Shown: positions 31,180-42,455 of the stretch, in pieces
How the letters are laid out: each line of letters opens with the position of its first letter
How positions within the stretch are numbered: position 1 is the stretch's first letter
Source: Aureococcus anophagefferens
Taxonomy: Eukaryota > Sar > Pelagophyceae > Pelagomonadales > Pelagomonadaceae
Direction of reading: 5' to 3'
Assembly: GCF_000186865.1 (NCBI RefSeq)
Contig: NW_008705594.1
Coordinates: 210,808-258,918, forward strand
DNA: 48,111 nt
Made by a program: the position numbers and the translations under genes
The notes under the pieces: generated by a model
What the model was told of the DNA's origin: nothing
The model's input: the letters and a program-made list of their open reading frames with translations, nothing else
The model's database searches: none

Positions 31180-31850
31180 TGCACAAGTGCGCCGTGTGTT
31201 GAGCAGTGCAGCGCGATCCATGTTCGGTAGTATGAAACTTCTTTTTGACACTGACACTAAGCTCGCTACCCTCGCGTGGAGTGACACTTACACAGCATTG
31301 CTCGAGCTCGATGACCCTTCCACGTTCAACGCCATGACCTTGAGCTTGCTGGAGAATCTTGGATGATGTCTGGCAGCTGCGTTCACCTTCACAAAGATGT
31401 GAGCTCTGGTGCTACAAGCCACCGGCCCTCATTTCTGCACCGGAGGACGCTACGACAAAAAAGCATCGTCACTGCCGCCTTGGTGGATCAAAGCGCAGGG
31501 CATCTACGGCAGCGGGTATCTCCTCGACCGAATACAGAGCGCATCAATCTTGTCAATCTCCGTGCTCCAGGGATCGTCCATCGGTGGCGGATTGCTGTTG
31601 GGCCTGGCCACGGACCATCGTATCGCCACGCGCTCCGCAACTTTCCGGCTGGGCGTCGCGCCGTATGGCCTCAGCCCGGTAGTAATGGCAACAGCTGTAC
31701 TCCCCAAACTTGTCGGGCACAATGTTGCAACGCGAATGTACGTGGAAGACTTGTCCTTAGACGCCCAGGACGCCATGGCATCTGGAATCGTGAGCGGTCT
31801 ATCGCAGAGTACTCATCACGCAAGGATGCGGGCCTCTTGATCTCTCTCTA
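31180..31850 (+). pseudogene. Crotonase domain f
   Basis: LLELDDPSTFNAM, ATGPHFCTGGRYDKK, GSSIGGGLLLGLATDHRIAT, FRLGVAPYGLSPVVMAT. It is the best-preserved crotonase of the set, with a 143-codon stop-free stretch (31409-31840). Stops TGA/TAG lie just before ALVLQATG, where crotonases usually have Arg. Confidence 0.8.
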
Positions 31851-32109
31851 CCGGCGTTTTGGTGGGCAACGTCGCAGCGGGTGTAGATCAATGCTACACA
31901 GCGCGCTCCTTTATCCAGGAGACTTTGCTAAATGTCGAGGCAAGTGGAAGCGCCACCGAGGAACTGCAGCGACAGGAACATCGCCCCAATGCTGTCACCA
32001 GGGACGTTAAAAATAAGCCTACCTCGGTAAAAGACGAGCTAATATCTTCAGCGTATTCAGAATCCAGTTGTCCAACGGAAGAACCCAGAGGCACACTAGC
32101 TTCCGCACC

Positions 32110-32925
32110 CTTGGTTAGTAGCATCATCACCTCGGTGGTTGCTTCGTCCTAGGGGACCACTGTGTCCAGCGATGTCCCGCTCATGGATGTGGGGATCGAT
32201 TCGCTCGCAGCATCAGAACTTGTAGAACAGCTAAGCAGTGAGTTCAATGTAGACCTGCCTACAACATTGCTGTTTGATCACCCGAGCGTAGCTTCGATCT
32301 CGTCTTTCCTAGCGTCGTTCCAAGCACCGTGAAACCTAGATCTAGAAGCAAGTGCAGGGGAAATATAGCGGGCCATTGCGCCACGAAATTATACACCTAA
32401 TGTATCATTGCACGAGGTTTCCACGGTCATATCATCCATCGTTAAGTAGAGTGTTGGCAATGACGTGACCTGAGACACACCTCTCATGGACGCAGGTGTC
32501 GATTCGCTGGCAGCGTCAGAACTCGTAGAACAGCTAAGCAGTGAGTTCAATGTAGACCTGCCTACAACATTGCTGTTTGATCACCCGAGCGTGGCTTCGA
32601 TCTCGTCTTTCCTAGCGTCGTTCCAAGCACCGTGAAACCTAGATCTAGAAGCAAGTGCAGGGGAAATATAGCGGGCCATTGCGCCACGAAATTCTACGCC
32701 TAATGTATCATTGCACGAGGTTTCCACGGTCATATCATCCATCGTTAAGTAGAGTGTTGGTAATGATGTGACATAAGACACGCCTCTCATGGACGCAGGT
32801 GTCGATTCGCTGGCAGCCTCGGAGCTCGTGCAGCATCTGGGCGGTGAGTTTCAGGTGGAAGTTTCTGCAACGTTGCTCTTCGATCACCCGAGTGTTGCGT
32901 CCATTTCATCGCACATTGCATAGCT
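32110..32925 (+). pseudogene. PKS ACP7-ACP8-ACP9, tandem carrier domains
   Basis: PPant Ser in GIDSLAAS, GVDSLAAS and GVDSLAAS; each ends FDHPSVASIS. ACP7 and ACP8 share a 303-bp repeat including its in-frame stops (TGA after QAP at 32330 and 32633, TAG after GEI, TAG after IVK). At the codon before DTPLMDAG one copy has TGA and the next TAA. Confidence 0.85.
32214..32816 (+). repeat. 303-bp tandem repeat (2 units)
   Basis: Units of 303 bp (cgcaggtgtcgattcgctgg at 32491 and 32794) with few differences. The unit equals one ACP plus linker. Confidence 0.85.
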
Positions 32926-33004
32926 GGTGTTTGCAGATGTAGGGAGCCATGTGTGTTCGTCTGGGGTTGTGGTCACCCAGCCGACGTGTGCTCGATGAAC
33001 AGTC

Positions 33005-33780
33005 TCAGAAGTTGATAACTCACCACTTGTCCTGCGAGAGACGGGCGCGAACGGGCTCATCGTGGTCCTTACGCTGAATCGACCCTAAGTTTTTAACGGT
33101 GCTTTTGGGATGGAAATGGTCTTGGCAGAAAGACTCAATGCAGTGGCCAAGGAGGCGAAAACCTGCGCCTGCATCGTCACTGGCCGAGGTCGCGTATACC
33201 ATGTGTCAGAGCACCGGAACAACCGAGAGTTTGATCCAGTGAAACGGCGACATTCTTTTACACAGAACTACTTGCAACATTACTTCAACGCATTCATTAA
33301 CCTCTCAAAGCCAGTCGTCGCAGCGCTAAATGGAAGCGCCTACGGAGGGGCGGCTACGAGCACCAGCCACTGCGATCACGTCATCGCAGTCAAAGAAGCT
33401 GAGCTCTCCTTTCCATTCAAAAGATGGGGCGTCGTTGCCGAGGGAAATTCGACGGTGCATCTCGCGCGGCTCTCGGGTCAAGCTCGTGCGGCTCGGATGT
33501 TGCGTGGCTGGATACCGCAGGCTGTTGAAGCGCAGGGCATCGGCCTCATCGATCGATACACAGCTGAAGTCTCGGGGAGCTCTAATTATCTTGACGCTGC
33601 GCTGGCGCTGGCTACAAGTTGGGCCACAGACGGTCAAACACGCACACCGAGAACGATAGGCGACTCCTCCGAGACATCAGAAGACTACAGGTGTACAAAT
33701 GGATGCGAAGAAGATGCCCTTGGTTTGTCGTTTACCAGCAAGCCGTATCTCGCATCACAAGTGGACTTCTTTGGGGCGTG
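33005..33780 (+). pseudogene. Crotonase domain g
   Basis: VVLTLNRP, ACIVTGRGRVYH, KPVVAALNGSAYGGAAT, AELSFPFKRWGVVAEG, IPQAVEAQGIGLIDR: a full-length crotonase/isomerase-like fold. From 33110 to 33781 it is a 223-codon stop-free ORF, the longest clean stretch of the PKS. Sister of domain b. Confidence 0.8.
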
Positions 33781-34939
33781 AATGGGAGCAGACTTGCCGT
33801 ACTGGAGAGCGCTTGCTCACACATCGGTCCTATTCTCTCTGCTGGTAGAGTACCCAGCAACTGTCCCTCACTGCGAGGAAAGCAGGCGCTGGAATCAATT
33901 GCATGCCAGCTCGAAGTCTGACAACAACTGAGGAGACGTCATCGTAGCTGTCTCAGCACTTAGCAATGGACCAAAGAAGTCAGAGATGGGCGTGACCTCG
34001 ACGACGTTTCAAAAGATAATCCCGGTTGAGCAATCGTTGTAGTCACTCGCGTCGGCGGTCTTCAATTTACCGGGCGGGCTTCTCAAACGCGCGTCTTTTA
34101 CTAATGCCATCTGTCGTGGATTAAATTTGGGCGGATCAGTCCCTTTGTAAAGATGGGCCTAAACAACATACGACTCTGCAAATTATGGTAACCTCTTCTG
34201 CGGTCCGCTTAGTCTGGAAGCTCGCATCTGGGGTATGTCTATGTGAGAAGTCCAAGCAGTTGACCCCCAGCAGCTTTTGCTCCTCGAGATAGGGTATGCT
34301 GCCTTCTTCCACACGACGTCATGTGACTCCTGAACCACGCGAACAGAGTTGGTGAACGCTCACGTCGGCGTTTATGTCGGCGTATCGGGCAATACTTTTT
34401 TTACGCCTGGTGTTGCCTCTCGAAGAACGACCCATCTAAGCATGTACGCGGCTAGTGGATGTTCGATATCGATTCTTTCCGGTCGCCTCTCATTCATGCT
34501 GGGCCTGACGGGTCCAAATTTTCCCGTCGATACGGCCTGCTCCTCGACTCTAGCGGCGCTTCACTGCGCAGCCTCGGCAATGAAGCTCGACGAGTGTTCT
34601 CGGGCGTCTGTGTGCGGGCTGGGAATTCTCGAAGTCATGGGGAGTGTCGGTACGGCTACTGCGGGCATGACATCGCCCTTTGGTTGATGTCATACCTTTG
34701 ACAGACGTGCCGACGGATTTGCCCGAGCTGAGGGGGCTGGTGGATTTATTCTGAACTAGGCTGGCTGCGTAAGTCGGGTTATAGGCTCTGCTGTGCAGCA
34801 AGACGGTCCGAGCGCGAGCCTGACTGCCCCGAACGGGTCGTCGCAACGCCGACTCCTTTATTCGGCGAGGGATGACAATTCTGTGGAGAGAACGCTCGAG
34901 GCACATGGCACCGGAACAGCGCTCGGGGATCCCATCGAG

Positions 34940-34986
34940 GTGTGGTTCTCTTGTTATCAAAGGAAGTTCAAAGGACCTTTGCTTAG
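34940..34986 (+). other. Intron A of KS4 (47 nt, GT-AG)
   Basis: Begins gtgtggttc, ends tgcttag; it splits GDPIE from VGAAIGAL in phase 0. Removing it restores the KS frame. Confidence 0.85.
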
Positions 34987-35153
34987 GTCGGTGCTGCCAT
35001 CGGGGCATTGTGCGTGAATTCAGGGCTAGTACAATGCACCTCATTAAAGTCAAACATGGGACACCTCGAGGCGTCCGCGGCTGCTGCGGGCCTTGTTTCG
35101 CTTGTGTTCACACCACTTGAAGTGTCGTTAGTATCCGCAAATTCGTAGCTCAG

Positions 35154-35198
35154 TCGGCCAGTCCAAATGAGAAACGAGTCGGCAAACTTCGATCATAG
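35154..35198 (+). other. Intron B of KS4 (45 nt, non-GT donor)
   Basis: Located in phase 2 just before LNTHL, with acceptor gatcatag. The donor reads tc instead of gt, so it is probably mutated. Confidence 0.55.
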
Positions 35199-35439
35199 GT
35201 TAAATACGCATCTTTCCCAACTCGTATCATCGTGATTTGAGCTACGCGTCGAGTTTATCGCACGAGCGACTGATGGGGGAGCTTCCACGGGTCGCTTGAG
35301 CTCCTTCGGCTACAGCGGGGCAATTGCGCACGGGGCGTTTGCGACTTCGACGTCCTCGAGGTTGGTCTTGGAGAAGTTTGATGCGGCTTCTCTCTATCGT
35401 GCTTAGTCGCAGCCTGTCTATAACAAGCGGCCGCAAAAT

Positions 35440-36250
35440 CGATGGACTGCACGAGAGGACCCCGGCGCGTCCCAAATATCAGATTTCCTGGCCACAAACG
35501 ACTCCCTGTTGCCCTCGACGCAAGCCGATCTCGTGGATCACGTAGTTGGAGGAAGCATCCTACTTCCGGGTGTCGGCTACATTGAGTTAGCCTTGGGCTC
35601 TCTTGAGTCATAAGAGGCACTCGTCGGAGTGTAATTTCTACGGCCATGCATACTACCAAAGCCTGGCCTGGACCGATGCATCTTGAGATGTACGAGCCAA
35701 ATTTCTGGAGCGTTTGCGATTGATAGCGCAATGACAGAAGACAACTTGACGTTTTTCAATCACTGCGTGGGAAATTATGACGACCATAGTGCAAGAAAGA
35801 CCAACCATCTTGCGCAAGCAGTTCACGATTGCCATTTAACTAACACCTTGCAGTAAGCAAGTGAAAATTTTTGAGGATCACAATGACCTACCAGATCCAA
35901 TGCCACTTTTCTTGACGGTTGGCGTTCTCCATTGACCTCAGACGTCCGCGGAACTTTAAATGCGATAGCACGGTTACCTTTGAAGCCAAGGTCGCTACCA
36001 AGCGTGGGCCGACTCAGCATGTGCGCTTTCATGCCACGAGGACTTGCATGTCGAGTTACGAGTCACAATTCACTAACTTTGCAACCGAGATAGTGTTTGG
36101 CTGGGCATGAAATCTGTGTTTAAACCCAATCCTACAAACCTATGAATCCAATCGCCACCTGTTCGCAAAGTAAGCGTGGCCACGATTTTCGGGGGCAACA
36201 GATCGTACGTGCACCTCTGGTGATCAACTTCGTTTCAGGGAGAAGCTGCA
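35440..36250 (+). pseudogene. PKS dehydratase (DH, double hot-dog) domain
   Basis: N-terminal hot-dog motif DHVVGGSILLPGVGYIELALG with the catalytic His (35539-35541), followed downstream by an FAIDS...HCVGNY stretch typical of the first hot-dog. The second half is harder to follow because stops are frequent. It would dehydrate a beta-hydroxyacyl-ACP, although no KR was found. Confidence 0.65.
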
Positions 36251-36259
36251 CAAGGCTCT

Positions 36260-36640
36260 CTGTATTTCGCGTGTGAGAGCTTCAACATATGACCACTGCG
36301 TCTGATGAAATCATATAAAGGTCAAAATTGTGTGCGGGTGCGGGGTTGCAAGATAGGATGAATCTCCGGTAATCATCAAAAGCAAACAATTCGGATATCA
36401 ATATGTTTTAAGAATACCTTTCTCGAGCATCGGCTTCATCCTGGGCACCTGTCCAAACCAAAGCAGCCGCCTCAACAAGCTCGGAAGTGGGGACTCTGAG
36501 CGCCCAGAGGGCCACGCTTTGGATAGAACTCCGAAATAAATCATTCTGTCCAAGCCAGCTAATCTGTTCATTCCCGAGTTCGGGAGCCCCGATTTAGAGT
36601 AACTTTGGACGGCTCACCTCGCAGGAGAGTCGCCGACTTG
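36260..36640 (+). pseudogene. Eroded linker between DH and ACP10
   Basis: Same frame, several stops, no motif recognised. It may hold the remainder of the DH second hot-dog. Confidence 0.35.
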
Positions 36641-36699
36641 CGTTGGCCACAGCTTCTCTGGCCAGCCCCAGCCACATGCTCTCCAGGAGGCAACCTGTC

Positions 36700-37260
36700 T
36701 GTCTCTCAGCACAAGGAATCGCGCAGGCGGATAGCCTCACCCCGTTTGATGGGCTCCATGATGAGCTGGTTGGCATCGCAACCCAACTTACTGGCACCGC
36801 CATCCCCCTCGATGCCCCTCTCATGTCAGCTGGGCTCGACTCCATCGGAGCCACGGAGCTCTCGGCGCGACTCAACGAGCGCCTCAAAACGGAGCTACCG
36901 CCGACGCTCCTGTTCGACCACCCATCGCTACGTTTCATTGCCGGTTCCTTGCCGATCGAAAGCGGAGATTCGAGTGCACCAGAAACTGCATGAAGCGTGA
37001 TGCGCCGTTAGGCCGCGTCCAAAGAGTCAAAGGCCTCCCGAGGCACTTCTTTTGTGGCTACAACCATCTCTGCATCGCTCATCGATGTGCTCGGCACAGC
37101 CATCGCCACGGACGTACCATTGATGGCTGCTGGACTGGACTCGGTCGCAGCGACGGAGTTTGCAGACGTTCTGGCAGAATGATTCACTATGGAATTGCCG
37201 TAGACGCTTCTATTCGATCACCCGACGATTGAATCAGTGGCCGGGCTCATCGCAGATACA
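36700..37260 (+). pseudogene. PKS ACP10 and ACP11
   Basis: PPant Ser in AGLDSIGATELSAR and AGLDSVAATEF; LLFDHPSLRFIAG and LLFDHPTIESVAG ends. ACP10 is stop-free (36643-36993). ACP11 has TGA after LAE and TAG in LP-TAG-TLLFDHP. Confidence 0.8.
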
Positions 37261-38244
37261 GCCGACGGAGAAGGAGTGTAGCTTGCCGCTGACGCCTCCT
37301 AGACCATGGTGTAGGATCGGGCTGAAGCAGCGCCTCCAGAAGCACAGAGTATCGAGGTGTGGCTGTCGGGCTCATTCTCATTCATATTCGCAGGCTTTGC
37401 TTCGACGAAGACTGGACTAGAATACCTCGTGACGCTTGGTTAAGCGACCAACTCTTGTGTGCCGGTCTCTCGCTGGTAGAGCGACGCCTCTTATGTATCA
37501 GCAGCGTACGGGTCTTTCACCATTTTTTTGTCAGATGCGAGCGCGTTTGGAATCTCGAGGATGGAATCGCAAGGCATGAATCCTCAGATGATGGTGGTTC
37601 TCGAAACAACGACTGCCACGCTTTGTTCGTTGAGCTGCCGCGCATCACTCGTAAATATGCCAGTTGGCTTCTTCCTCGGCGTTGGCGGTGCTTTTTCAAC
37701 CGAGAGTGCTGGCAAGGGTGCTCGTAATACACAAGCACCTTCGGTATATTCGGGAACCTCTGGAGCTCTCTCCGTGGCATCTGGTCGCGTGTCTTTCACG
37801 CTCGGGCTGACAGGTCCTTGCTTGACGCTAGACACAGCGTGTTCGTCGTCGCTCGTCGCTGTTCATCTGGCAGCATCAGCTCTCAAGCTGATCGAATGTC
37901 CCGAAGCAGCGGCGACGGGTGTCGGTATGCTGACGCAGAAAGTGTCGATGGCTTTCTCAGCGGCAGGCATGCTCTCCGCTTTCGGACGCTGCCACACGTT
38001 CGATCGTCGCGGAGACGGATACTGCCGCGGCGAGGGCTGCGGAGCGATTTTGCTGTCCTCTGGAGTGTCTGCCAAAGTTGATGTCATAGGGACGGCCGTG
38101 CAGCAGGACGGTCCTAGCGCGAGCTTGACCGCGCCCAACGGATCATCCTAAAGGCGACTGATCTCAACCGTGCAAGACCTTGATACCACTGCATGAGCAC
38201 TTGAGGCGCACGGCACGGGAACGGCGCTCGGAGACCCGATCGAA

Positions 38245-38293
38245 GTATTGATTTGTGTGATCAAGTAGTATTTCACTGATTTGTTTCCCTTAG
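38245..38293 (+). other. Intron A of KS5 (49 nt, GT-AG)
   Basis: Begins gtattgatttg, ends tttcccttag; same codon position as intron A of KS2 and KS4. Confidence 0.85.
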
Positions 38294-38460
38294 GTGGGGT
38301 CGGCTAGTGGAGCCTTGCGCGCGAGCTCAGAGTCAATGCATTGCGCCTCTCTGAAGTCGAACATGGGTCACTTGGAGCCATCGGCGGCTTCAGCGGGATT
38401 GGCTTCTCTTATACTCGCGCCTCTCAGTATGTGTGTTGTTACCATGAACACGCAGCTTAG

Positions 38461-38509
38461 GCTGTCCATCCATGGTTGGCCTAAACCAGCTAAATCCCAG
38501 ACGCACCAG
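38461..38509 (+). other. Intron B of KS5 (49 nt, GC-AG)
   Basis: Phase 2 between NTQL and LNTHL: exon ends cagcttag, intron begins gctgtccatc and ends cgcaccag. Removing it gives an Arg codon across the junction and restores the frame. Confidence 0.7.
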
Positions 38510-38659
38510 GCTGAATACACATCTGTTTGCAATTGTGCCGTCGTGATTTGCTATGCCTGCGGAGGTGGTAGCCAAAGATAATAGCTGGCGATCATCCATG
38601 GGTCGACTGAATTCGTTCGGGTTCAGCGGGACCATCGCGCACGGGGCATTTACATCTTG

Positions 38660-39250
38660 GGGGTGCATCAGAGGGTTGATTTTAGGGGGAAAGTCTTACT
38701 ATCGTTCGTCATCCTCAGCGACTCACTCGCCTGCCACACGTCCATCACTGACTTTTGAGGCTCTCTCATATTTGCGAACGGAGTTGCAGTAGAGCGGTCA
38801 AGTTTCAACCTGGACAAAACCCCGTCGTACGAATGTTCGGCCTCATATAAGAGTGTTTATCGTGGGAGAGCCACATGGTGAGTTGCTAGTACTAGATCTG
38901 AAGCAGGAACCAAGACTTGAAATAATCATTAGTGCACACCAAGTCATGCTGTTATGTACTGATGTCCTTGATGAAATAAAATTCTGCGCAGATACCACAA
39001 ACATCTTAGTTGGAGTCGGCGAGTCGGGTGCATAGCTGGTAGCTGGTGTCGAGGCACAATTGACGACTGGCTCGAGCGCCTCCCGTTGCAGGTTTGCACT
39101 TATGCACGCTAAGTTACGGCGCCCTTCCTGTACAAATATCTTCAGCGGGACGGCGGAGGAGGTGGCAAAGACAGTTCGTTCATGTTTCACGCAGTGTGTC
39201 TAAGATGATGAGTCTATTTTTCGAATTCGGAGGCTATGAGGTGTTGGTAT
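38660..39250 (+). pseudogene. Unassigned PKS stretch between KS5 and the monooxygenase
   Basis: In frame with both neighbours. A clean part (38853-39035; VGEPHGELLVLDLKQEPRL) looks protein-like, possibly another eroded crotonase. Not assigned. Confidence 0.35.
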
Positions 39251-39254
39251 AGTT

Positions 39255-40640
39255 TCTTAATTCGCTATTGTTGGAGCTGGAATCTCCGGGATATTCCTAG
39301 CGCGGAAAATTCTCCTTGATGGTCGTCAATTTATTCTCCTCGAGCGAGACTTCGGGGTTGGAGGCGTGTGGCATTCCTAGGCCAATTCATCGTCAAGGGT
39401 CAATACCTCAGAAGCCGCGTACCGCATTGCAGAGCGAGGATCTCTCATTAACTTCGACCATACTCCAACATCTCTGATAATGGCCGATCTTGCCTTTGTG
39501 AGTTCCTTGTACCTTTCGTAGTGAGTCAAGTTCAGTGCTGCCGTGCGTCGGTTGCGCTCGCACAGAAATATGCATACAGTGTAATTCGGCGACTGAACTC
39601 CCAGCGTGTTAACCACCCGGGTATCGCTATTTGGCGCAAATCGACGGCTTGGTGCCCTCCGCAAGATCCAATTTCCAGGCGAACACTCGTTTCTAGGACG
39701 CACGTGCTACGGTGTTGGTAACGAGGTTTCATCGGTGAGTTTTAAATTTAGCTCCGTGCTGATCGTCGGTGCGGGTGCCTTTGCGGCCGAAAACGCGCGC
39801 ACCGCGCTTGAACGTGGGACAGACCGCGTAGCAGTCGTTCAAAGACGGAGGGGTGCAGTCTGCCCGCTGATTGTAGACTACCTTAACTTTGTGTGACCAT
39901 ATGCCCATGACTTTTCCCACGGGAAGGTGGGTTCGCAGTAGATTTTTGCTTCGTGGAACGCTCTTTTTGACGAATGTATAGTCACCAAACCGGAGTGTTG
40001 GTTCGAGGGACGAATGTCACCGCACGGACACACAATCTCAGTTTCAGATATTTGGCTCGTGGCTCACTACTATGGTCTTCTGTCCACGTCGCTGGGTTAG
40101 GTTTAGAGCACATGTGCTTCTGAAGTAAGAACGACGAGTGGAGACGTGATAGTTTGCGATGTGATTCTGAAATGTGTGGGATATTGGAAAAATGAGCGGG
40201 TCAGGTCAATCCTTGGAACTAACTTTATATTTTCGAACAATGTTGTGCGCCTGAACCTCGTGTATCAAGCGGAATAGATTCTTGACGATGCTGGAGGCTA
40301 TCAAAGTCCAAGCGGCTCGAGTTATCTAGAAGGAGTCGCATTTAGTGCGCTCTTGTTGATGAGCGCACTCAATACCGAAAACCGACTCTCCGGGATGGGG
40401 GTGATGATGGATGCAGTTGACGCCACTGCTTCAAAGGTTATGCAGGCCCAGCAGGTAGTCCTGGAAACAAATACTACGTTTGCTGCCGCCGCCTACTCAC
40501 GCGTAATGGATCGCAGTCTTAATTATCACCGGTGATTTCTGCCCTGGCAGTTTGTCGCCGAGAATAAGCGGGAATGGTCTGCGCTTGTGGATCTGTGTGA
40601 GGCACGTTTCCCTTTGAGTCGGCGCTCGCGGCTCGATTAC
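39255..40640 (+). pseudogene. Flavin-dependent monooxygenase (FMO/Baeyer-Villiger-like) domain
   Basis: FAD-binding Rossmann motif AIVGAGISGIFLARKIL followed by ERDFGVGGVW (acidic residue and GG-x-W of FMO/BVMO families), then a second Rossmann motif VLIVGAGAFAAENA, as expected for NADPH. Such domains insert oxygen (hydroxylation or Baeyer-Villiger) into PKS intermediates in some bacterial systems. Both nucleotide motifs are intact despite many stops. The C-terminal limit is uncertain. Confidence 0.65.
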
Positions 40641-40868
40641 CCATAGTTTGACTCGCTCACTAGAAGTCTTGCATTAGAGTGGCTTGATAGCAATCTTGCG
40701 ATCGGCAACATTACAAGTTTTGGCCGTGATCCTATCGCCTAGCAACTAAATACCTGGATTTTGAGCGTAGTTGGCGAGGTTTCTGTTTGACCCGCATCCT
40801 CGCTCAACTCGCTTGGTGGACTGGACATTAGTGCCGTTCTCTCTTGATCAATCCTGTAAATCCTCGGG

Positions 40869-41264
40869 ACTGACCTCGATAGCAGCGAGTCACTATCAGA
40901 TGCCGGTCTGGACTCCCTGGCGGGCACGTAGTTTGTGTAAGCTCTGTCTGTCTGACTTCATACTGATCTCTCCGCCTCGATGATATTTGATCATCCCACA
41001 CTTGCTTCCCTAGGCAATCACTTGTTGTCATCCACCGACTCTAGTCGTAACAAACCTGGTAAGGTTCTTGAAGTTCTCGGGGCATCTGTTCTCGAGGTCC
41101 TTGGTACTGACGTATCCGCAGACCAATCTCTTTTGGATGCTGGACTGGATTCCTTGTCCGGCACCCAATACGTTCAATCGGTCTCAGAACAATGTTCTCT
41201 CGAGCTTCCTTCGACACTACTTTTCGACTATCCCACAATTGAGGCCATATCGGAGTGGATTTGA
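40869..41264 (+). pseudogene. PKS ACP12 and ACP13
   Basis: PPant Ser in AGLDSLAGT and AGLDSLSGT. ACP12 carries TAG 40929, TAA 40938 and TGA 40953; ACP13 has CAA (Gln) at exactly the equivalent three positions (41166, 41175, 41190; same 9- and 15-nt spacing). ACP13 is stop-free (40980-41264). Confidence 0.85.
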
Positions 41265-41289
41265 ATCACTGACATGGTGGGCGGACGTT

Positions 41290-42455
41290 CGACCCCCGCG
41301 CCCCCGTCATTGCTGTTTCAAATAAGTGCGACAAAGAGATCGTCTGCGTTATTCGTCAGCCATTGTTGCCTTGAGATGCCCGGTCATCTCCGCAGCATCA
41401 GTGCCGTGGGTAGACTTGCCATCGGTCAAACGCAAGCTCCATCCACAATGCCATGATGTTGATTGGACGCAGATGAGCTTTGAGTTGCGTACGGTTCTTT
41501 TCTATCGGTCCCAGTGCTCGAAAGTGGTCTCGACTCTCGTGGCGTTTCAAATGATCCAGAAATCAGTATATCCCTGTCATGTGCACACTCATGTTTGGGA
41601 AATACTGCAGCTCCAAATACTACTGTATACGCTGGGATATCCCAAGGATGAAAATCTACGCGAGTATGCGCCGAAATATCGTACAACCTTGGACTATCTG
41701 GAGCATGCGCCGCCCTAGACACGGCCTGCTCGACTCAGCTTGTAGCAATCCATATGCTCAAAACTGCTGTCATTCCAGGTCTGGTGCTCTGCGTCGGACT
41801 ACTCACCCGAGGCTCCTGGTCCGCGTTCCCCAGCGCAATCTCGTCTCTGGGGCGCTGTCACTCGTTCGATACTTGAGCAGATGGCTTCGTTCGGGGCGAA
41901 AGCTGCTTGGGATATCATTTAAACTGCGAGGATCGAATATGTACCGTCCGAGTTGTGTGCTCAGCAGTGTTGAATGATGCTCTCCGAGCTAGTCTGACGG
42001 CACCCAACGGCAAGTCCCAGGAGGTATTGAGCGAGCGTGTCGAGTCGGAGCACAGAACGGATGGTTTGACCATCGCATTAGAGGCTCACAGCACAGGGTC
42101 GCCACTAGGTGATCCGATCGAAATCGGTGCCGCACGTGCTGTCTGGAACTCATCTCCCATAGCCGCGGTACGCTGTTCGTCTCTAAAAGCAAGTTTGGGC
42201 CACCTGGAGTTTGCCTCGGGAGGGGCGGGAATCGCAGCACTCATTGCTCTAACGAGAAGAGGCCATGTTGGACCCAGCTCCGGACTACAATAACTAAATC
42301 CCCATATATTTGGTCTGGTCACAGCTCGAGTCTACATGTCAGTGGAAACCTGCCTTGCAATCCAGCAGCAACAACCAGGCTTGCCAGTCGTTGAAGGTCG
42401 CATTAGTGCCTTCGGGATAAGTGGCAGCCTGGCACATGTGCTTTTGGGGCTTCGT
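41290..42455 (+). pseudogene. PKS ketosynthase KS6
   Basis: Cys in DTACSTQ (41727-41729), His in EAHSTGS (variant of EAHGTGT) and GHLEFA, C-terminal GRISAFGISGSLAHV. TGA 41874 stands at the Arg of the RADG motif. It is the most divergent KS and has no introns. The open frame ends at TGA 42537 without a recognised thioesterase. Confidence 0.8.

Larger units (their letters stand above)
34010..35340 (+). pseudogene. PKS ketosynthase KS4, with two mini-introns
   Basis: VDPQQLLLLE, Cys in DTACSST (34538-34540), His in EAHGTGT and GHLEAS, GRLSSFGYSGAIAHG. TGA 34685-34687 replaces the Arg before CHTFD; TAG 35146 replaces the Gln that sister KSs show (NTQL, NAQL). Intron A 34940-34986 (GT-AG) moves the frame from 2 to 1; intron B 35154-35198 keeps it. 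Confidence 0.8.
37330..38655 (+). pseudogene. PKS ketosynthase KS5, with two mini-introns
   Basis: MNPQMM, Cys in DTACSSS (37840-37842), His in EAHGTGT and GHLEPS, GRLNSFGFSGTIAHG. It has a 207-codon stop-free stretch to 38151, where TAA stands at the Gln of sister KSs (SSQRRL). Introns A (38245-38293) and B (38461-38509) move the frame from 1 to 2 to 0. Confidence 0.85.
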
